Positions 10,041 to 23,479 are shown, counted from the first letter of the stretch. The stretch is 64,000 nucleotides of DNA from Pyrrhoderma lamaoense (GCA_002794735.1 NBAZ01000042.1:1-64000), one strand, 5' to 3'. Numbers and translations: made by a program. The notes: generated by a model from the letters alone, not told the origin.

Positions 10041-13024
10041 ATGGAGCAAAACCAGGACTCACAAAGTTGTAAAAGACCCAGGAGTCCTCACTTGGAGGAA
10101 GCAGGCTCAAGACAGGGATCGACCACAAAGAAGCCAAAGAAGGTACGCTGCCTCTTGGCCTATAATTTTATTTTGTATGGCTTACTAGGTGTATCCCCAG
10201 TCAGGGGATGGATCAACATTAAGCAAAAGCGCCCGACTCAAAAATCTCCAGCCAGGTGAGATATATCTCTATTTTATGCTTTAAGACAATGCAGTACCTA
10301 GATACTGATCTCTCCGTTCTTCTCAAGCGGCTCTTGTAACCAAAGTCGAGACTATTGATGAACAGAGAATCGCAACTCTGGACGGCGTTTATGCTGGTTT
10401 TATTGTTAATGAGACGTTCGATATCCTCATCTGTACAACCTGCAAAAGTTGCGTCCCACCTGAGACTGTACGCAATCATCTCTTAGGAAAAGATCCACAC
10501 AAGCGTATGAAAGTCATAGTTCCACCGCCTAGGGAATTCAAACATGCCTTGAAAGCATTAAAATCTATGTATCCGAACATAGATGCCAAGGATCTTCCTA
10601 AGCTGGCTGAGCTTTACGCAAGGGCCCCAACTGACAGCCTTCTATATATCCATGGGCTTGAAGTCAAAGACTATCAATACTTGTGCTCTTCGAAAAGTTG
10701 TAGACATCTATTCAGTAACCCGGATTCCCTACGAACTCATGCCTACGTACACCATTCTGACCTGACCTTGGCAGACAGAAAAAAGATATGCGAGTCAGGA
10801 CTATACAAAGGCCAGCATTTGAGAGGGAAAGAGCCATCGTGGCAGACGCAAGCTCCGGGAGTACAGATGACTTGTCCGCAGCCGCTTTCATACAATCCTG
10901 TATCAGAGGTCAAGAGTAGACTAACATTTCTTGAGGAAAGCAAGAATTTTGGATCCCTCTTCGTAAGGGAGGTTCAATGGGATCAACGACTAGCTCAGAT
11001 GCCAGACGATATTCAACCCAGCGACTTCAAAAGACTGCTTGCTATCCCACCACGAAAGGGGCATTCTTTAAGTATCTTGCACAGCCTAATTAGCAGTTAT
11101 TATGGACAGTTCCGCGATCGTGCATCAGGCAGTACACACATATTGGCCCTATTTCCAGACAAAAGAAGGTGAGATAAAAAGCAGGAATTTTGATATATCA
11201 AGCCACTAACCGGTAGCCTGTATTTATCATGATAGGGGAGAGAAAGACTGGCGATGGAGTATCAAGTCCGCAGAGATGGAAAGGGGAAATAGGGGAAATA
11301 GGGGAAATAAGGACTACCACAGAGAAGTAGTGCGCCTTGTTGCTTCTCTTCTCCGGTCGGCTAGTGGGAGTTGTACTTACAAGTTCACCATCATGCTCCA
11401 AGAAAACATGCGAAAACAAGCCCAGAGTCTTGCACGCTGGTGTGACAGTGTTAAACCTAGCGAGGAAGAGACTGACGATGGCGACGAGATTGACAACGAC
11501 GACGACGAGACTGACAGTGAAGAAGATGATCAATTCAAATTTCTGAAGGCTAGGAGAACCTCATTTCGAGGGGAATCGTCGACCAAAAACCATCTCGCAG
11601 ACAGCCAAGGGATACGGCTTCTGACCTCTCTGATGATGTCAATTATCTCTCAAGACTGTACTAGCATTCACTTCGATCAGTGGACGAATCCAGCGGTGCA
11701 GTTTCTTTTTGCTTGGCATCATAAAAAAGACCGCTTTGGCTTTAAACCAGATTATTATATGACACCGATCATCTCTGTATTGCTTTATTTTATGAAAGTG
11801 TCGGTTTTCATGAATATCTACTCTCAAGATATGCAATATGGGGAGTACCGCGGACTCATCGAAAAATACCTATCCCTCACACCACCTAATCCTTGTACAT
11901 TTAGTATTCTAGGTGGCATTAGTTCGAAGGCAGCTAGGATTATCAAGAAGACACGAAGGCACTCCAAAATTTCAACATACTACGAGGATGAATCTAAACT
12001 CGAAAAAGTCTCTATTAATGGACAAATACTATCTATAGAGGCACTGAGAAGTGCTTTGATGAATCTCATTTCCTTGGGGCATCAACACCTACAAGAACTT
12101 TCGAGTGCTTACATTAAAGACATTGCATGCACTGGAGAAACTCTTGTGGCCGTTCTGCTTTCAAAACTAGCTCCCAGGAGAAGTGATTCAGGGGAATGCC
12201 ATTCTTCGCGAGTTGCACAATTTAACATGGAGGCCTTCAACACTCTTCGGTCTGAAATGGTCCATGACAAATTTCTGATCAAGGCACAATCGTATCTGAA
12301 TGTCCTTGGTATCTTGATGTATATGTCTGGTGGTCAGGCTCCCCATCTAGCTGTTTTTCTTGATGCACGTCTAAGTGACAATGGGTCGAATGGTACAAGA
12401 AATCTCTTTCAGCTCGAAAACTCTCTTTGGGTTCTCCTCTTTATGAGAGCTAATGCCAGCCACCATCAAGATGCTGCCACCACCAAATACTTCTCGCACT
12501 CATATCCACCAGCCATTGAGGGTCTACTCCATATATACGTTACGCATATACGCCCTATCGAAATCCAGCTCCGTAATTTTCAAAAGCAATCTAAAGTTAC
12601 TGAAGCCATTGAAGCCATGAGGGTATATCTCTTCGTCGATAAGGGTGCTAAAATGACAGTGAAAACATTCAAATTAATGATGAAGAAGACATTGAAGGAA
12701 TGCGGGTTAAACATCAATTTAACGCCCATGTATATACAATGGCTCATGAATGAGCTCATAGGTCGTAATCTGACGTTCAACTTTGACTCCCAACAAATTG
12801 GTCATTTTCTGTCGGGCCACACCAAAGAGACTGCTGATAAACACTATGGACAAACTCTTTCTGGATTGCCATTTCTTTCAACTAGTGACTTACATGCCAT
12901 GACGAAGGTTTGCGATTCTTGGCACAACATCTTAGGTTTGGGTAAGGGCCAACCAACATCATCAACAGCGCCGATAGTGGACGATGCCTGCTCAACAGAT
13001 GATGTAAGCTCTCATAAGATATAA
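10041..13024 (+). CDS. OrsD-type zinc-finger / tyrosine-recombinase-like protein
   Basis: Four exons join in frame: 10041-10142, 10189-10255, 10328-11168 and 11236-13024 (932 codons plus stop). The introns have GT..AG borders; the third has a CACTAACC branch. Residues about 93-116 form a C-x2-C..H..H finger (ICTTCKSC..) and 176-199 a second C-x4-C-x12-H-x3-H finger, the pair typical of OrsD/DUF3505 proteins. An acidic stretch (DDGDEIDNDDDETDSEEDD) follows. The C-terminal half resembles the recombinase-like region found in fungal RecQ/telomere-linked-helicase relatives: GGQAPH near residue 707, SGHTKETADKHYG with Tyr 874, then WHNILGLGKGQP. The usual Arg after GGQxP is His here. No helicase domain follows. 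The role is unknown; DNA binding or a mobile-element origin is inferred. Confidence 0.75.
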
Positions 13025-16000
13025 CTTTTTTTATCATCAGAAAACTGATTTAACATCAAACATACCCTCTTTATGAGACAGGACACTCAAATAACTCCGT
13101 GTGATGGCTCAGAATTTACACAGTGTACTACGGATCAGGGACCTCTCCCTTCCAAAAGACATCCATTGCGACCCTTGACAAACAATGTTTGAAAAATGTT
13201 GTGTTACCGGGTAACTTTGTAACTGTAGTAATATACTTCAAAATACAGAGCTCGGTGCTCATCCTTTTGCAAGCATTGGTGCATTGTATGCAATATTCAG
13301 ATGCGACAGTTCTGTGACTCGAGCGATTGACTATCACAACTTATAACAACTATATATATACGCTTATACTAATCGATTTCTCTGCTCTGAAGTACTTAGT
13401 ACAAGCAGAGGTGTGACAGTGAGTATGAATGCGTCACGTGATTCTTGAGGGCATGTATCCTCTCCTTCATCAGTACAGGTACTATACCAAACCGCCATCA
13501 CGAACACACCTGTTCTGCGATCTTTCAATTATCGCGTCTCAGTGAAAATCAGACCTAGCTGCCGCTATCACAGTCAAGTATACTAAAGCCATTCTAAAGC
13601 GCGAAGAGCTCTAAAATCTCAATACGAACAAACACCGGCAGAACTGACACTGTCTATTGCAAGGGGACCTATCAACTGTACATCTTATACGGGAGCAACA
13701 CAGGAACGAGATACATTTTTCTCTCAGCTCTCCACTCAGTCGCTGGTTAATATACTGAGATATGTGAATTCGGGACCAAGGAGGTGGCGGTATGGGATGC
13801 GCGAAACTGTTTAGACAGATGGATGCTGTGTCGGAGGACTTGCTGAGAATCACCTAGTTGATGAAGTTGACCGAAAGAGGACGCATCAGAGGTGAGGCAT
13901 AACAGTGAGTCCTCGGTGTGTTATAGGATAGCTTCTACCACCTCACTTATCACACGCATTCCCGGAGGTGCAACCTACGAACAGCGGGCCAAGCTCCTTA
14001 TTCGAAAATCATAAAAATGAGGTACTCGCAGAAAAAATACCAGCTTGGTTGATGCTCTTGAAGCATTCAAGAAACCAATTGACATCTCCATTCAGTCCCC
14101 CCCCCATTGCGCGCACTATCTCCCGTGTTCTCCGTGCGAAACTGTCAATAGACTACTGCATTCGCACCACTAGACGCGCCCGCTTTCTCAGACAACGGAA
14201 GACCTCGAGGATTCAGGGACGAATGATTCCCCTGTTGTGCGACCATCAGTTATGGTGTACCCCCTTCCCACTGATCTAATCGTTTCGATCACCGAACTCT
14301 ACACAATACAATACTGCACAATCCGCAGGTCTAGATATACCCCCTGTGAAGGTAGACGTAACAACACGGTTGCGGGGGAACAAAGTGCGGGTGAAAGGGA
14401 GGGGATTGGAGATGATTTTGAGGAGGAAATACCTGCAGGTGAGGGCGAGATCGGGGGAGGGGGGTTGATGTATCAGATTGACTTGATCAAGATAATCATT
14501 AATCATATGTGGCATGGTTAAATAAAGGGAATTGTATGTGTGAAGGCTATATAAAAAAACCTGTACTGATGTCAATATAGATCGAAGTATACTCAGTCTA
14601 TGGTCAATAGATATATAGAAGAAACTCGGAACGATATAATGGCAGGCTCGGATGTGGGCTATGAATTCAGTAAGATGGCCAATAGTAGTCCCTTTCAGGT
14701 CCTGGTAGGTCCTGAGGTTCTCTCTCACAATCCTATGTAGTGTTCGGCACCTCATGAGGGGTCAAACTCTTTGGGGGAAAGTATGCTCGCAAGGCTGGAG
14801 CTTTGAGGGATAGACAGAAGGGCATCAGCAAGAGTAGAGTCGTAAACATCTTTGAACAGTTTATTTCTTCTTTACATGTATAAGCGCTGTAGTATTTGTG
14901 TAGAGTGTACTTGTCTCTTGTTGTTGAATAATATAATACAGCTTTCCTCTTGGCTCTTGTATTGATGAATTATGCAGTGAAATGTGATAAGCAACACGAA
15001 CTTGTCACGATCAGGACCAAATTTCCATTTTCTTCATAAGTCCCCTGTTTACCAATGTTGACGTGTTATTGACGTGTTGTTTATTACTTTCAACCATACA
15101 TTCCCGTTGACTCAGCTTACATGACTCATGCACCACTTACATCACGGAGTGAGTTACAATTTCGAAGTATTTGATAAACTTCTTGCAGATCTGAGTTTCA
15201 TAACTAAGTCTGGGTGTCACTCGGTATGGAAGGCCCGATTGAATTGATATTATAATTTCAATCTCCAAAGTCTCCCGTTTTTTCTCTGCCTTTCTTCCTT
15301 CTTTCTTTTCATACAAATGCCTGTTCTACTTTATAAAAGAGATAATCCAAAATTCACCAATAAGACCCCCACGGCTACAAGTTAGGGCAAATTAAGAGTG
15401 ACTGTTTGAAGTGAGCCAACGAAGACCTGATTAGTAATTACGTGTGTGCTTTTGAAAATCAATAATCTCCAGGCGGGTATACGAGAGGATGTCAGGCACT
15501 AGTACATGTCCACAAGCGCATGTTTCCTCAAATTCAGGCGAGAAACTATCCAAATAGCTTATGTCGCTTACGATTCCTGGCGTCCTTTCGTATACCCACA
15601 TGTAAATTATAAATTACTTAATTAAAATATATGACATAATACCTTCTTTTCTCGTACTTATGTGATTACTACCACACCTCATAAGCTAAGAAGTACTTGA
15701 TGGTCGAGGTAATGGTTCTCCCTTTCAAGCTTTCTATCTTCCTGCCTTCTTTCTTTCTTGCCCCATATCCCCATCAAGCCAGTGTACGAAGACACCCTAC
15801 TACAAATTCTCCATCGTCATTCTATCCACTTTTTGTCCAACTTTGACGTCTTTAAGTCTCTTCAACTTGCCAATATCTAACTCCTAGTGACCCCGCCCTG
15901 GCGTCACCGACAAGCAAAGAAAACCAGGTTTTCGATATATACTTCTGTACTGTCAGTAGGTCTTCGGCCTTGGGTGCCGTGTATCTGTAAGTTAAACTAC

Positions 16001-17069
16001 TGATACTCTGGTGTCTTATTATGCGCTCTTCTTAATGCTCTGTCCAAGTTCCGGGTTTACTTTCTTCTTTGAAGCAGCTCCTTCTCTAGGAGAAAGCAGT
16101 AATCATCCTTCTTGGGAAAAAGAGGTGTGCAATAAAAATAATTCTTATTTTGACGAGTCGCTGTCTTTTCTCACCCAGTCTATCTGTATTATTCACCTCC
16201 TTCCTTCTCTCACACACTATCCTTCAGACCTAGACCGACTTTCAAGGTCATATCAGTCGTAGTCTTGTATTCAAACACCATTCATGCTCTTCGGGAAACT
16301 AAACGAGTTCTTATCTTTCGTTATCTAGAACAAGAAATTAAACCCTGGAGCTCTAGTATCATAAACAACCTTTACCGCGTTGCTTCTTGTGGCTGCACGG
16401 GGAGAGTAGTAGTGAATCTTGACTCTTAGTACGAGTTGCTGAATTAGTGAATTGCTTCCGCCAAGCGGTGAGTTAGGTTTGCTTCCAAATCTCGCGCCTC
16501 TAGTTTTTCCTTCTTTGATCTAGCCTGGGACTTTTATTCTGGCGCCTCTAAACCCCTTCAAAACCTGCTTATATTGCTTTATTGCCGATTCCTTGCGCAT
16601 TTTTCTCATTCCCTGGTTTTATGAGCTGATTTGTTGAACGGGACCATTCTTTATATTTCGTTTGATCAGCCTATACTCTTTTTATAGCTGTAGCTGTATC
16701 GCATCTCTCTACATTCTCCGACGATCAGAGAGGAATTTGTGAGATTGACTCTTTATTTTGTATCAGCTATACTTAGCCCGCTCCGCATCTGGTCCAGCAG
16801 CTTCGCGGCTGGGTATTACCTTGGGCCTCTACGCCGTTTTAAATCAAAAGACGCAAGTGACATTCGGTATTAATACCCTTACTTCTTCCGCATGACAACT
16901 ATTAACAACTAACGAAGTTTTTGTTTTGATGTAGTTCTCAATAAAGCAAGAGGTCAATTATTTTCTTGAGACAAGCCACATCTCGAATTTCCAAAACACT
17001 AGGATTGAGTGTGGATTTTAAAAATTTAATTATTACTGGCCACACCTAAAAAATCTCCTAGAAGTAACG
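13025..17069. other. intergenic region, no gene recognised
   Basis: About 4 kb between the recombinase-like gene and the Zn2Cys6 regulator. Short frames at 13611-13853, 13968-14521 and 14276-14755 show no family features. It contains a C-run near 14097, G-rich DNA near 14440-14465, the MITE-like element at 15475-15597 and pyrimidine-rich DNA at 15715-16700, which could be the promoter and 5' leader of the regulator. Confidence 0.6.
15475..15597. mobile_element. MITE-like element, 123 bp
   Basis: A perfect 10-bp terminal inverted repeat (GGGTATACGA/TCGTATACCC) bounds an interior sharing AGCGCATGTTTCCTCA, TTCAGGC and ATCCAAATAGCTTAT with the elements at 9841-9941 and 28980-29080. It is diverged from those and lies outside the duplicated arms, so it is an independent family member. 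Confidence 0.55.
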
Positions 17070-20041
17070 ATGTACAAATCTTCCACCTCGCAGAGGCAGT
17101 CCTATTCGTTTCCTATCATCGTTTCTCCCCTTGCAGTCTCCAAATCTCCTGTAATTTGCATCCCATCCTTCTCGTACCTAGACGAATCACTTGCAACCAC
17201 TTATAGTACAGAAGAGTATGTTGCCTACGAATGCGACTACCACGTCCCAGTTGTACTGTCAAATACTCCTTTGCCTCTTGTTCCTCCGTCCGCATCATCC
17301 TTAGCTTCAGCTCTCGTTGGTCCAGACCCTGAGCTTGAGTTCTCTTCGGTCGTCCCATCTCGTCCAGCTGTGAAATCGAACGCTCGAGGTAGCATCACTT
17401 TTCACGATCAATATAACTCCGGGCCAGAGAAATATACTCGCTTTCCACCCAGAGGTAGTATATCAGTTACACAAGGAGATCAATCACTGGAATCTGAGAA
17501 ACATGGGTCCTATGTGAGCACATCTTACCAAAGCGATACTTCATCTCTTAGCCCACAAAAATCAATGGATTCAAATAGTCGTGGATATTTGTACCCAGAG
17601 CAAAGCCAGCAGGCTAGCTACTCGAGCTTGAATAATCAGCAGCAGGCATCCTTCCAATTCTCACCTTCTTTCGATACCGCTTCACCTGCATCAAATGACA
17701 ACTGGATCCCGAATGCCAGTAACAGTTTGAATAGTGGGATGTTCGGCTTCAACAGCGGCGCCACTGTTCTCGGTTCTTTGGCAACACCGTCCGACACGCA
17801 GCAACAGACATACAGCCCTGAGCCAAATTACGATTCTTATTCAACCAGATTAGAACAAAATAATGGTCTTGTACAGCCCCAAAACATGGGATACAGCCTC
17901 AGTAACAGTCAATGGGTGGGGTCTCACCAGCCTTACGATGCAACAATGGAGTATCAATATATTGAAAATGAGATCATGTTACCTGTAAAATCATCACCTA
18001 CACCTGGCATGAGGACATCGGGAGAGGACACTGGGAATAACCAGTATGCCGAGACGACCCCAAATCAAACTGCTGAGTTAATGACCGTGTCTAGCTCTTC
18101 AGGAATCTCAGAGCATCGGGGCCGGCGGTACGAACCCGACATTTTTGAGCAACGACAGCAACAGCAACAACAATGGATGAGGGCGCTATCTAATGAGGTA
18201 AGCTTATGTCCGGATAAGTCTGGGCGCACTCGTCTAATGAAAAGCGGCCCATTAAGGGTTCATTCAGTGTTGTTCCGTTACGCCCTGAGCAATCGGATAG
18301 TTCTCCTTCGTCGCAGTTGTCAGGAGCTTGGTCTCAGTATCCACCCAAAAGTTCGGATAGGACAAGCTCTGAACATGCACCAGAGAAGCACAGATGCCCT
18401 CCAGGTCCTCTTCAAAATATGACAGTGCAGATAAACAAATATCCACTGTGTCGGGACTTGATCCGTCCATTTCAGCAGGCAGCTCTCCAGCAGGCAGCTC
18501 TCCAGTAGGCAGCTCTCACTCATCCCTTGAGTCTCTTGTATCAGACTCTCAGAATCAGTCGGACAGTACTAAACAGTCTAGTCCTAACATACGCATCTCA
18601 ACCCTGTCCTTGACCGATGCAATGTGGTCTCAATGTCAACAATATAACAGAAACACGCTAAAGGACACAAATCGTTTGCGACATGGAAGCAACCCACCAG
18701 CTGATATGAATATTTTGGAAATCTCTGCTTTAGAGCGAAGTCAACGTGACGACAGCTACCTGCTCGATTTGGAACAGAAAGGAGAAAAAATCCCCGACGT
18801 GACGAACACAAGTAGTAGTGCTTCGTTATCTAAAGCTCAAACGATACCCCAGGTTGGAGATGTTCCTGCTTCTAATAGCCCCTTAGACCCCGAAAGTATG
18901 ACTGATGCGGTAGTTTTTGGTCAAGGATTCTCTCCCTCTTCCTCTCGGAGACCCGCTCTCTCTACTAGGGAGATAGAGCAGCAGTCGATATCCTCAGGCA
19001 GTAGCTCAGCATCAAGTTCTATAGATTATGTACCTTCCACTGAAACAGCAATGGAAGGTACTACCACTCATACTGAGGACGACTCATTATTCACCCCGTT
19101 ACGGTCAATTGGGCCTTCCGGAGTTATTCCAGATCCTTTTAGCCCTCCTCTATATCAATCTAAATTTGCTAAAAAAGTGCATTCTTATATACGTCATGGT
19201 GGCCATCTTCCAGGGAACATATCTGGTGAAGGTGGTGTATGTGGATCGGCTTATGATGGTCGATCAAACATTCCCGACGATGCAGAACCAGATGAAACAC
19301 ACCTTCCTCCTCCGCCTCCTGGAATGTGGAGTGGTGAGCGTATCGCTCATCTTCTTCCACATCCTCTCGTACTCAAATCGGAGCACCCATTGCCCACAAA
19401 TATCGAAGAGGGTAAGGAACCCGAATTAGGTCCCCAACAACAAGAAGGCAGTGTTTATGGGGTTGTTGAAAGGTCACATCCTCCTGCCATGGGTTACAGT
19501 CCTGATGATTATAAAAAGGCGACCAAGCTGAAGATTGTAGTAAAACTTCCCACGAAAATTGCTTGCTTCTTCTGCCGTCAGCGCAAGATTGCTTGTGGGG
19601 ATGAAGTGGGGGAGGGAGATGATAAAACCTGCAAGTATGTCATACCTACATTTCTATATATTTTCTCGGCTTTTATATCTAATGCTATCTTACAGTCAAT
19701 GCAAGCGTCGAAACATCTCATGTAATTTCCCAACAGTGTCTCGTCGTGGTATGAGAAATGACAAACATTGTTCCGATACTACCGCTAATTGTGTAGAGGA
19801 CACGAAAGCTGTTGGAAACAATCCCGTTCAGGGGCCCTCCTCTCCTAACCAAAAACGAAAGCCAGGCCGGCCCAGGAAAAACAAAAGTGAGAGTGGTAAT
19901 ACCAGGCTGTGTCAGAAACAAGAGGTAGAGAAGGGACGAAGAGGAAGCGTAAAGACGAGGAGAAACTGTCTTCGAGTAAACGATTACATAAAGACGATGG
20001 GCCTAAGAATCGCCCTCAAGCTGGTGAAGATACCAACTTGA
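17070..20041 (+). CDS. Zn2Cys6 fungal transcription factor with C-terminal cluster
   Basis: Proposed exons 17070-18197, 18245-18404, 18476-19634 and 19696-20041 join in frame to 930 codons plus stop. Introns 1 and 3 have standard GTAAGC and GTATGT donors. Intron 2 has an unusual GTCCTC donor, and the alternative there is a frameshift. The first 750 residues are Ser/Gln/Pro-rich low-complexity sequence with short poly-Gln near 18155. The zinc cluster (residues about 793-826) reads CFFCRQRKIAC, an 11-residue gap, then CNQCKRRNISC; intron 3 splits it. A basic AT-hook-like KPGRPRK follows near residue 870. The C-terminal position of the cluster is common in basidiomycete regulators. It probably acts as a nuclear DNA-binding transcription factor with unknown targets. 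It is single copy, between the arms of IR1. Confidence 0.85.
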
Positions 20042-20648
20042 ACTGAATACGGATTCAACTGATCCTCTAGCGACTCTCGCTGCTGAGATGCATGAGGCTC
20101 GTAACATGAATCCACAAAATCTTTCGAAGTCTTCCTATACCTCTTATGATCTATCATCCTCTAGCTGCAGTTTTGTTGTCCACGAAATGACAGATACCTG
20201 GATTTAGAACTGAACCCAGGAGTGTACGGAACGAGCCTACGACTCGCTCCTTAGTTATCCCGGTTGTCTCCTATCTCTGTATTGTCAACTTTTTTGTCTG
20301 TTTGCAATCGCTTTTTTTAGGAAATGTTATCCTCACTTACGATACCTGGCTTGATATCACGCTGTGAATTAGTAAATGAATTAACACTTGTATTCTTTAT
20401 CTTGTCACTTGTTCTCTGGCTTTACGCAGCTTTAGTACTATTTTTCTCTTTTTTTTTGCATAGATATATTCAATTGCTATCTTTCATGCTCTGCTAAGTA
20501 CGATTTCGACCCACTTCTGTAATCTCTAGTGCTAATTCACCTTATTGCTCTGAGGTAACATTTTGTGTGTAATGGGTTAATTTGTCACTTTTCTTTGACT
20601 TATGCCCTTTTTTGGCCCATTCGTGTTATTAACTTTTCATAACATGCT

Positions 20649-21790
20649 ATGCCTGAAGGATCAGTATACCAGTACTACTTCCACGGCGGCAACAGTCCAG
20701 CATGAAGCCCTTGTGAAAGCTCGGGCTGATCTTGATACGCTGGCACGGAGATGGATTCGTTGGTTGTAGCATACGAAGTCATAATGGTGGAGGCATGCGC
20801 GAATGTTTGTGAGCTTCTCATCTCTGCTATCCTCGCTGAAGAATTATCAAGACAACATGTCGGGCTTGCTAATATGTTTTTTCATGTAGAGGCTGCTATT
20901 CTTGGGCTCGAGCTCAAAGAAACCGCAGAGAAGGCCGGGGATGTGGAACGTCAAGCCCAATATCGGCTGGGTGAAGCAAAAGCGGGATTAGAGCATACTG
21001 CCATTGAGGCGAAGAAGAAAGGCGAAGGACATGTCTAAGATGTTAGCAAACAGGCGGAGATTGAGAAGGACATACTTTCTGCAAGCTTGAAGGTTCTGGG
21101 AGATGAACTTGCGGCTGCTATCGCGCCCTCATGAGGTGGCGATTTTCTGGTGCTAGGGAAACTGGATGAAGAAAATGAGGAATCTCAAGCAGAAGAACTC
21201 TTGACTGAGATTATCGATTGGCCAAGGAACTCGCGGTATGTATTTCATCTTTCCTTGAAGAAATAGATCTTATTGCTCACTGCCTCTGTACGGCCAATAA
21301 GCGAGTTGCGCCTAAAAGGTTGACACTGTTATAGAGAAACATGGTCGACTTTTGCAAGAAGCACTCCAAGAAGCTAAAGTGGGTTGGTCAGATTCAGGGA
21401 AGTACAGACCCTCCTGATGCCTATTTAGACCGAAGCGGTCACGCTCAAGATCTTCATTCAATTTGACTACACTCTCTACAGATGGTTGAACAACACAACG
21501 CTGCTCACAAGTCTTGTATCGGAGAACTCAAGAAAGAGTATGAAGATACCCTTGATTTGAAGATCAAGACATTATCAACTCCCAGGCGCTACGCAAGATG
21601 TTCTGACTAAAGCCAAGGCAGCTCTTGCTTCTTCTGTATCGGAAATCGAATCACTGAAGAAGCAACTCGTAGAGAAAGTCTCAGAAAACATCAATGCATC
21701 ATCTACATCCGAGGTACTTCAGTTGGCGCGTGGACTATCTTCTGCGAGCGATGAAACCGTAGCGCTCAAAGAGGTTCTGAAGTCGTAGCA
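20649..21790 (+). pseudogene. decayed coiled-coil protein gene
   Basis: Several short frames on the same strand encode Glu/Lys/Ala-rich heptad-like helices: HEALVKARADLDTLARRW near 20696-20750; ETAEKAGDVERQ and LGEAKAGLEHTAIEAKKK in 20751-21038; AEIEKDILSASLKVLGDELAA near 21055-21120; ELKKEYEDTLDLKIK near 21520-21570; and SEIESLKKQLVEKVSENI near 21635-21690. They are split by stops and frame changes. A heavily spliced gene is possible, but I could not chain the frames with plausible introns. The parent family is not recognised. Confidence 0.45.
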
Positions 21791-22874
21791 TGAACGGGTC
21801 GTTACTGGTCTGCGTGTGGTCTACAGGATGTGGCGGTCCGTACATCGATGGAAAACAAATGTCTTGAAGCAGACGACGAAGAGAAAGACGACACGATTCC
21901 TTGGTACGTGAAACTTTTGAAGCTCTTCGTCAAAGGCACGCACCCCAAACTTGACATGCCTCTATTCCGTACCCCCTTCAACTTAAATTACTGATTTTTG
22001 TAGGAGTCCCCCACTAACCCTCTTTTCTCTTTTATTCTCTCCATATACATCTCTCTCTCAACTTGTATACATCACGAACAATATTTGCAGTTCTCATCCC
22101 ATGCTGTAAACTGTCGTGCATCATCTTTGTACACGTTATCTCATATGTTTGTCTTCATTTCTTTTCGCCTCTATGCCTTGCCAATATTGATCTTTCAATT
22201 CGTTATCAAGCTTTCTATCTTTTAATGAATCATTTTCATCTACTCATCGCCCTTTTCGTATCTGTGCGAGAGAAAGAGTGTTATCTAACTCGTGAACATG
22301 TTCTTTCGCTATCTTTTTTCAGGTTGAAGGAAGACATCACACACCTAATAGATCAGCGCGAAAAATACAAAACAGGACAAGCTAGAGCCTTAAAGAACAA
22401 AAAAAAAGGGGGGGGGGCGATTATTCTGGTTAACTCCATCCACAAGTTTCCAAGCATGTAACTCCTCACGACAATCTTCTGCTGAAGACACTACACACGT
22501 CGTTTTCCTTGATGTTATTCTCTTTACCCCTTCTTCCTCTTTTACCTTATTTTTTTATCTCTTTATCGATTGATTTCAGAGGTCACTGGCTTCTCTGCTC
22601 AAATTCACTCTCTTTCGGATGACTCGTTCCTTACCGCCAATCCAAATGTTCCCCTTTTCCTTATACCCCATTTTAACACTGTATCAATCCTTTTTTCACA
22701 ACTTTTCTTTCTTGTCTATGAAGTCTCTTATCAACCAATGTTTTGAGTTGTTTTTTTGGATATCACACAATGCCGACTACTTTTTCTTTCTTGGAAAGGG
22801 GAGCGTGAGAGACGCAGGCTTACTAGTGCATAATGTACATTGACTGGTCTTCTGATTTCGGGAGAACAATCCAG
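21791..22874. other. pyrimidine-rich region, no gene recognised
   Basis: Mostly T/C-rich DNA with short open frames (22063-22461, 22619-22843) whose products are hydrophobic and Phe/Ser-rich, as expected from such base composition. It includes a homopolymer run of A then G near 22400-22417. No coding signature is seen. Confidence 0.5.
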
Positions 22875-23275
22875 TGTAGGACCAGCGGACTAGATTGCTA
22901 GTCGTAGTGCTTTCGTTAAGCACTTTCTAACTGGCTCGGAGAACTCAGTATTGTTTCTGGCCCATCTCTATTCTTTCCTGAGGATGGGGCTCATTCATAT
23001 GGCCCCTCAATCCTGATAGCCTAAACGTTTTGTCGAGGGGAATATAACCACCTGGAACCCATACTTTCTCTTATTATCTACCTTTATCTCATGCATAAGC
23101 CTCCAGATTTGTGGGCTGTATGAGGCCCCATTAGGCGTTAGATAGTCTATTGTCTTCTATATCCATTGCTCTGCTTTCTACTAGGCTGCCCAGACAAGTT
23201 TGTAATACTCTGACTATACTGCAAGTCGGGTGGGCAGAGAAATACATGTTTTTATCTCAAGTCATAGCTTCGGAC
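22875..23275 (+). mobile_element. LTR-like dispersed repeat, diverged copy
   Basis: Aligns along its length with 55412-55880: starts TGTAGGACCAGC, has a hairpin at 22906-22924, then TTTCTAACT, GGATGGGGCTC, GGAATATAACCACCTGGA, ATAAGCCTCCAGA and TACTGCAAGTCG. The start with TG and the TATATAAG-like element before CCTCCAG in the sister copy suggest a solo LTR, but no tRNA-primer site or internal retroelement domain is present. It is followed by a G11 run near 23280. Confidence 0.5.
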
Positions 23276-23479
23276 AGGGGGGGGGGGGCAAAGGGTAGCA
23301 AGAGAGGCTCAGAAACAGAGGGGGGTCATACAAGTATTACCAGAAAAACAACCACACATAAAAACCACTCTAAGCAACGGGAAAAAAAGTATAAGACATC
23401 ATAAACATCAAATCGCCTGTCGACCGTCTCCTCATCAACAGACGAAAGTCATCTATTAACCGGGTTTTGTTCCTCTCCT

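Larger units (their letters stand above)
5340..10866 (+). repeat. inverted repeat IR1, left arm
   Basis: Pairs in reverse complement with 28055-33553. Matched positions sum to about 38893 (outer part) or 38921 (inner part); the shift comes from a length difference in the CAG/CAA tract. It covers the 3' half of a FunK1 gene, the unknown truncated gene, about 3 kb of non-coding DNA and the first three exons of the recombinase-like gene. Similarity is near-complete up to about 10755, lower to about 10866, then lost at the DNA level. Confidence 0.9.

Noticed and set aside
10041..13024. Starship-type captain (DUF3435) recombinase
   Set aside because: The N-terminal paired zinc fingers and the GGQxP / WHNxLGLG context fit OrsD and RecQ-associated recombinase-like proteins rather than DUF3435.
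10041..13024. Telomere-linked RecQ helicase gene
   Set aside because: Only the N-terminal finger and recombinase-like parts are present; no Walker A or DEAH-type helicase motifs follow before the stop, and no telomeric repeats are seen in the window.
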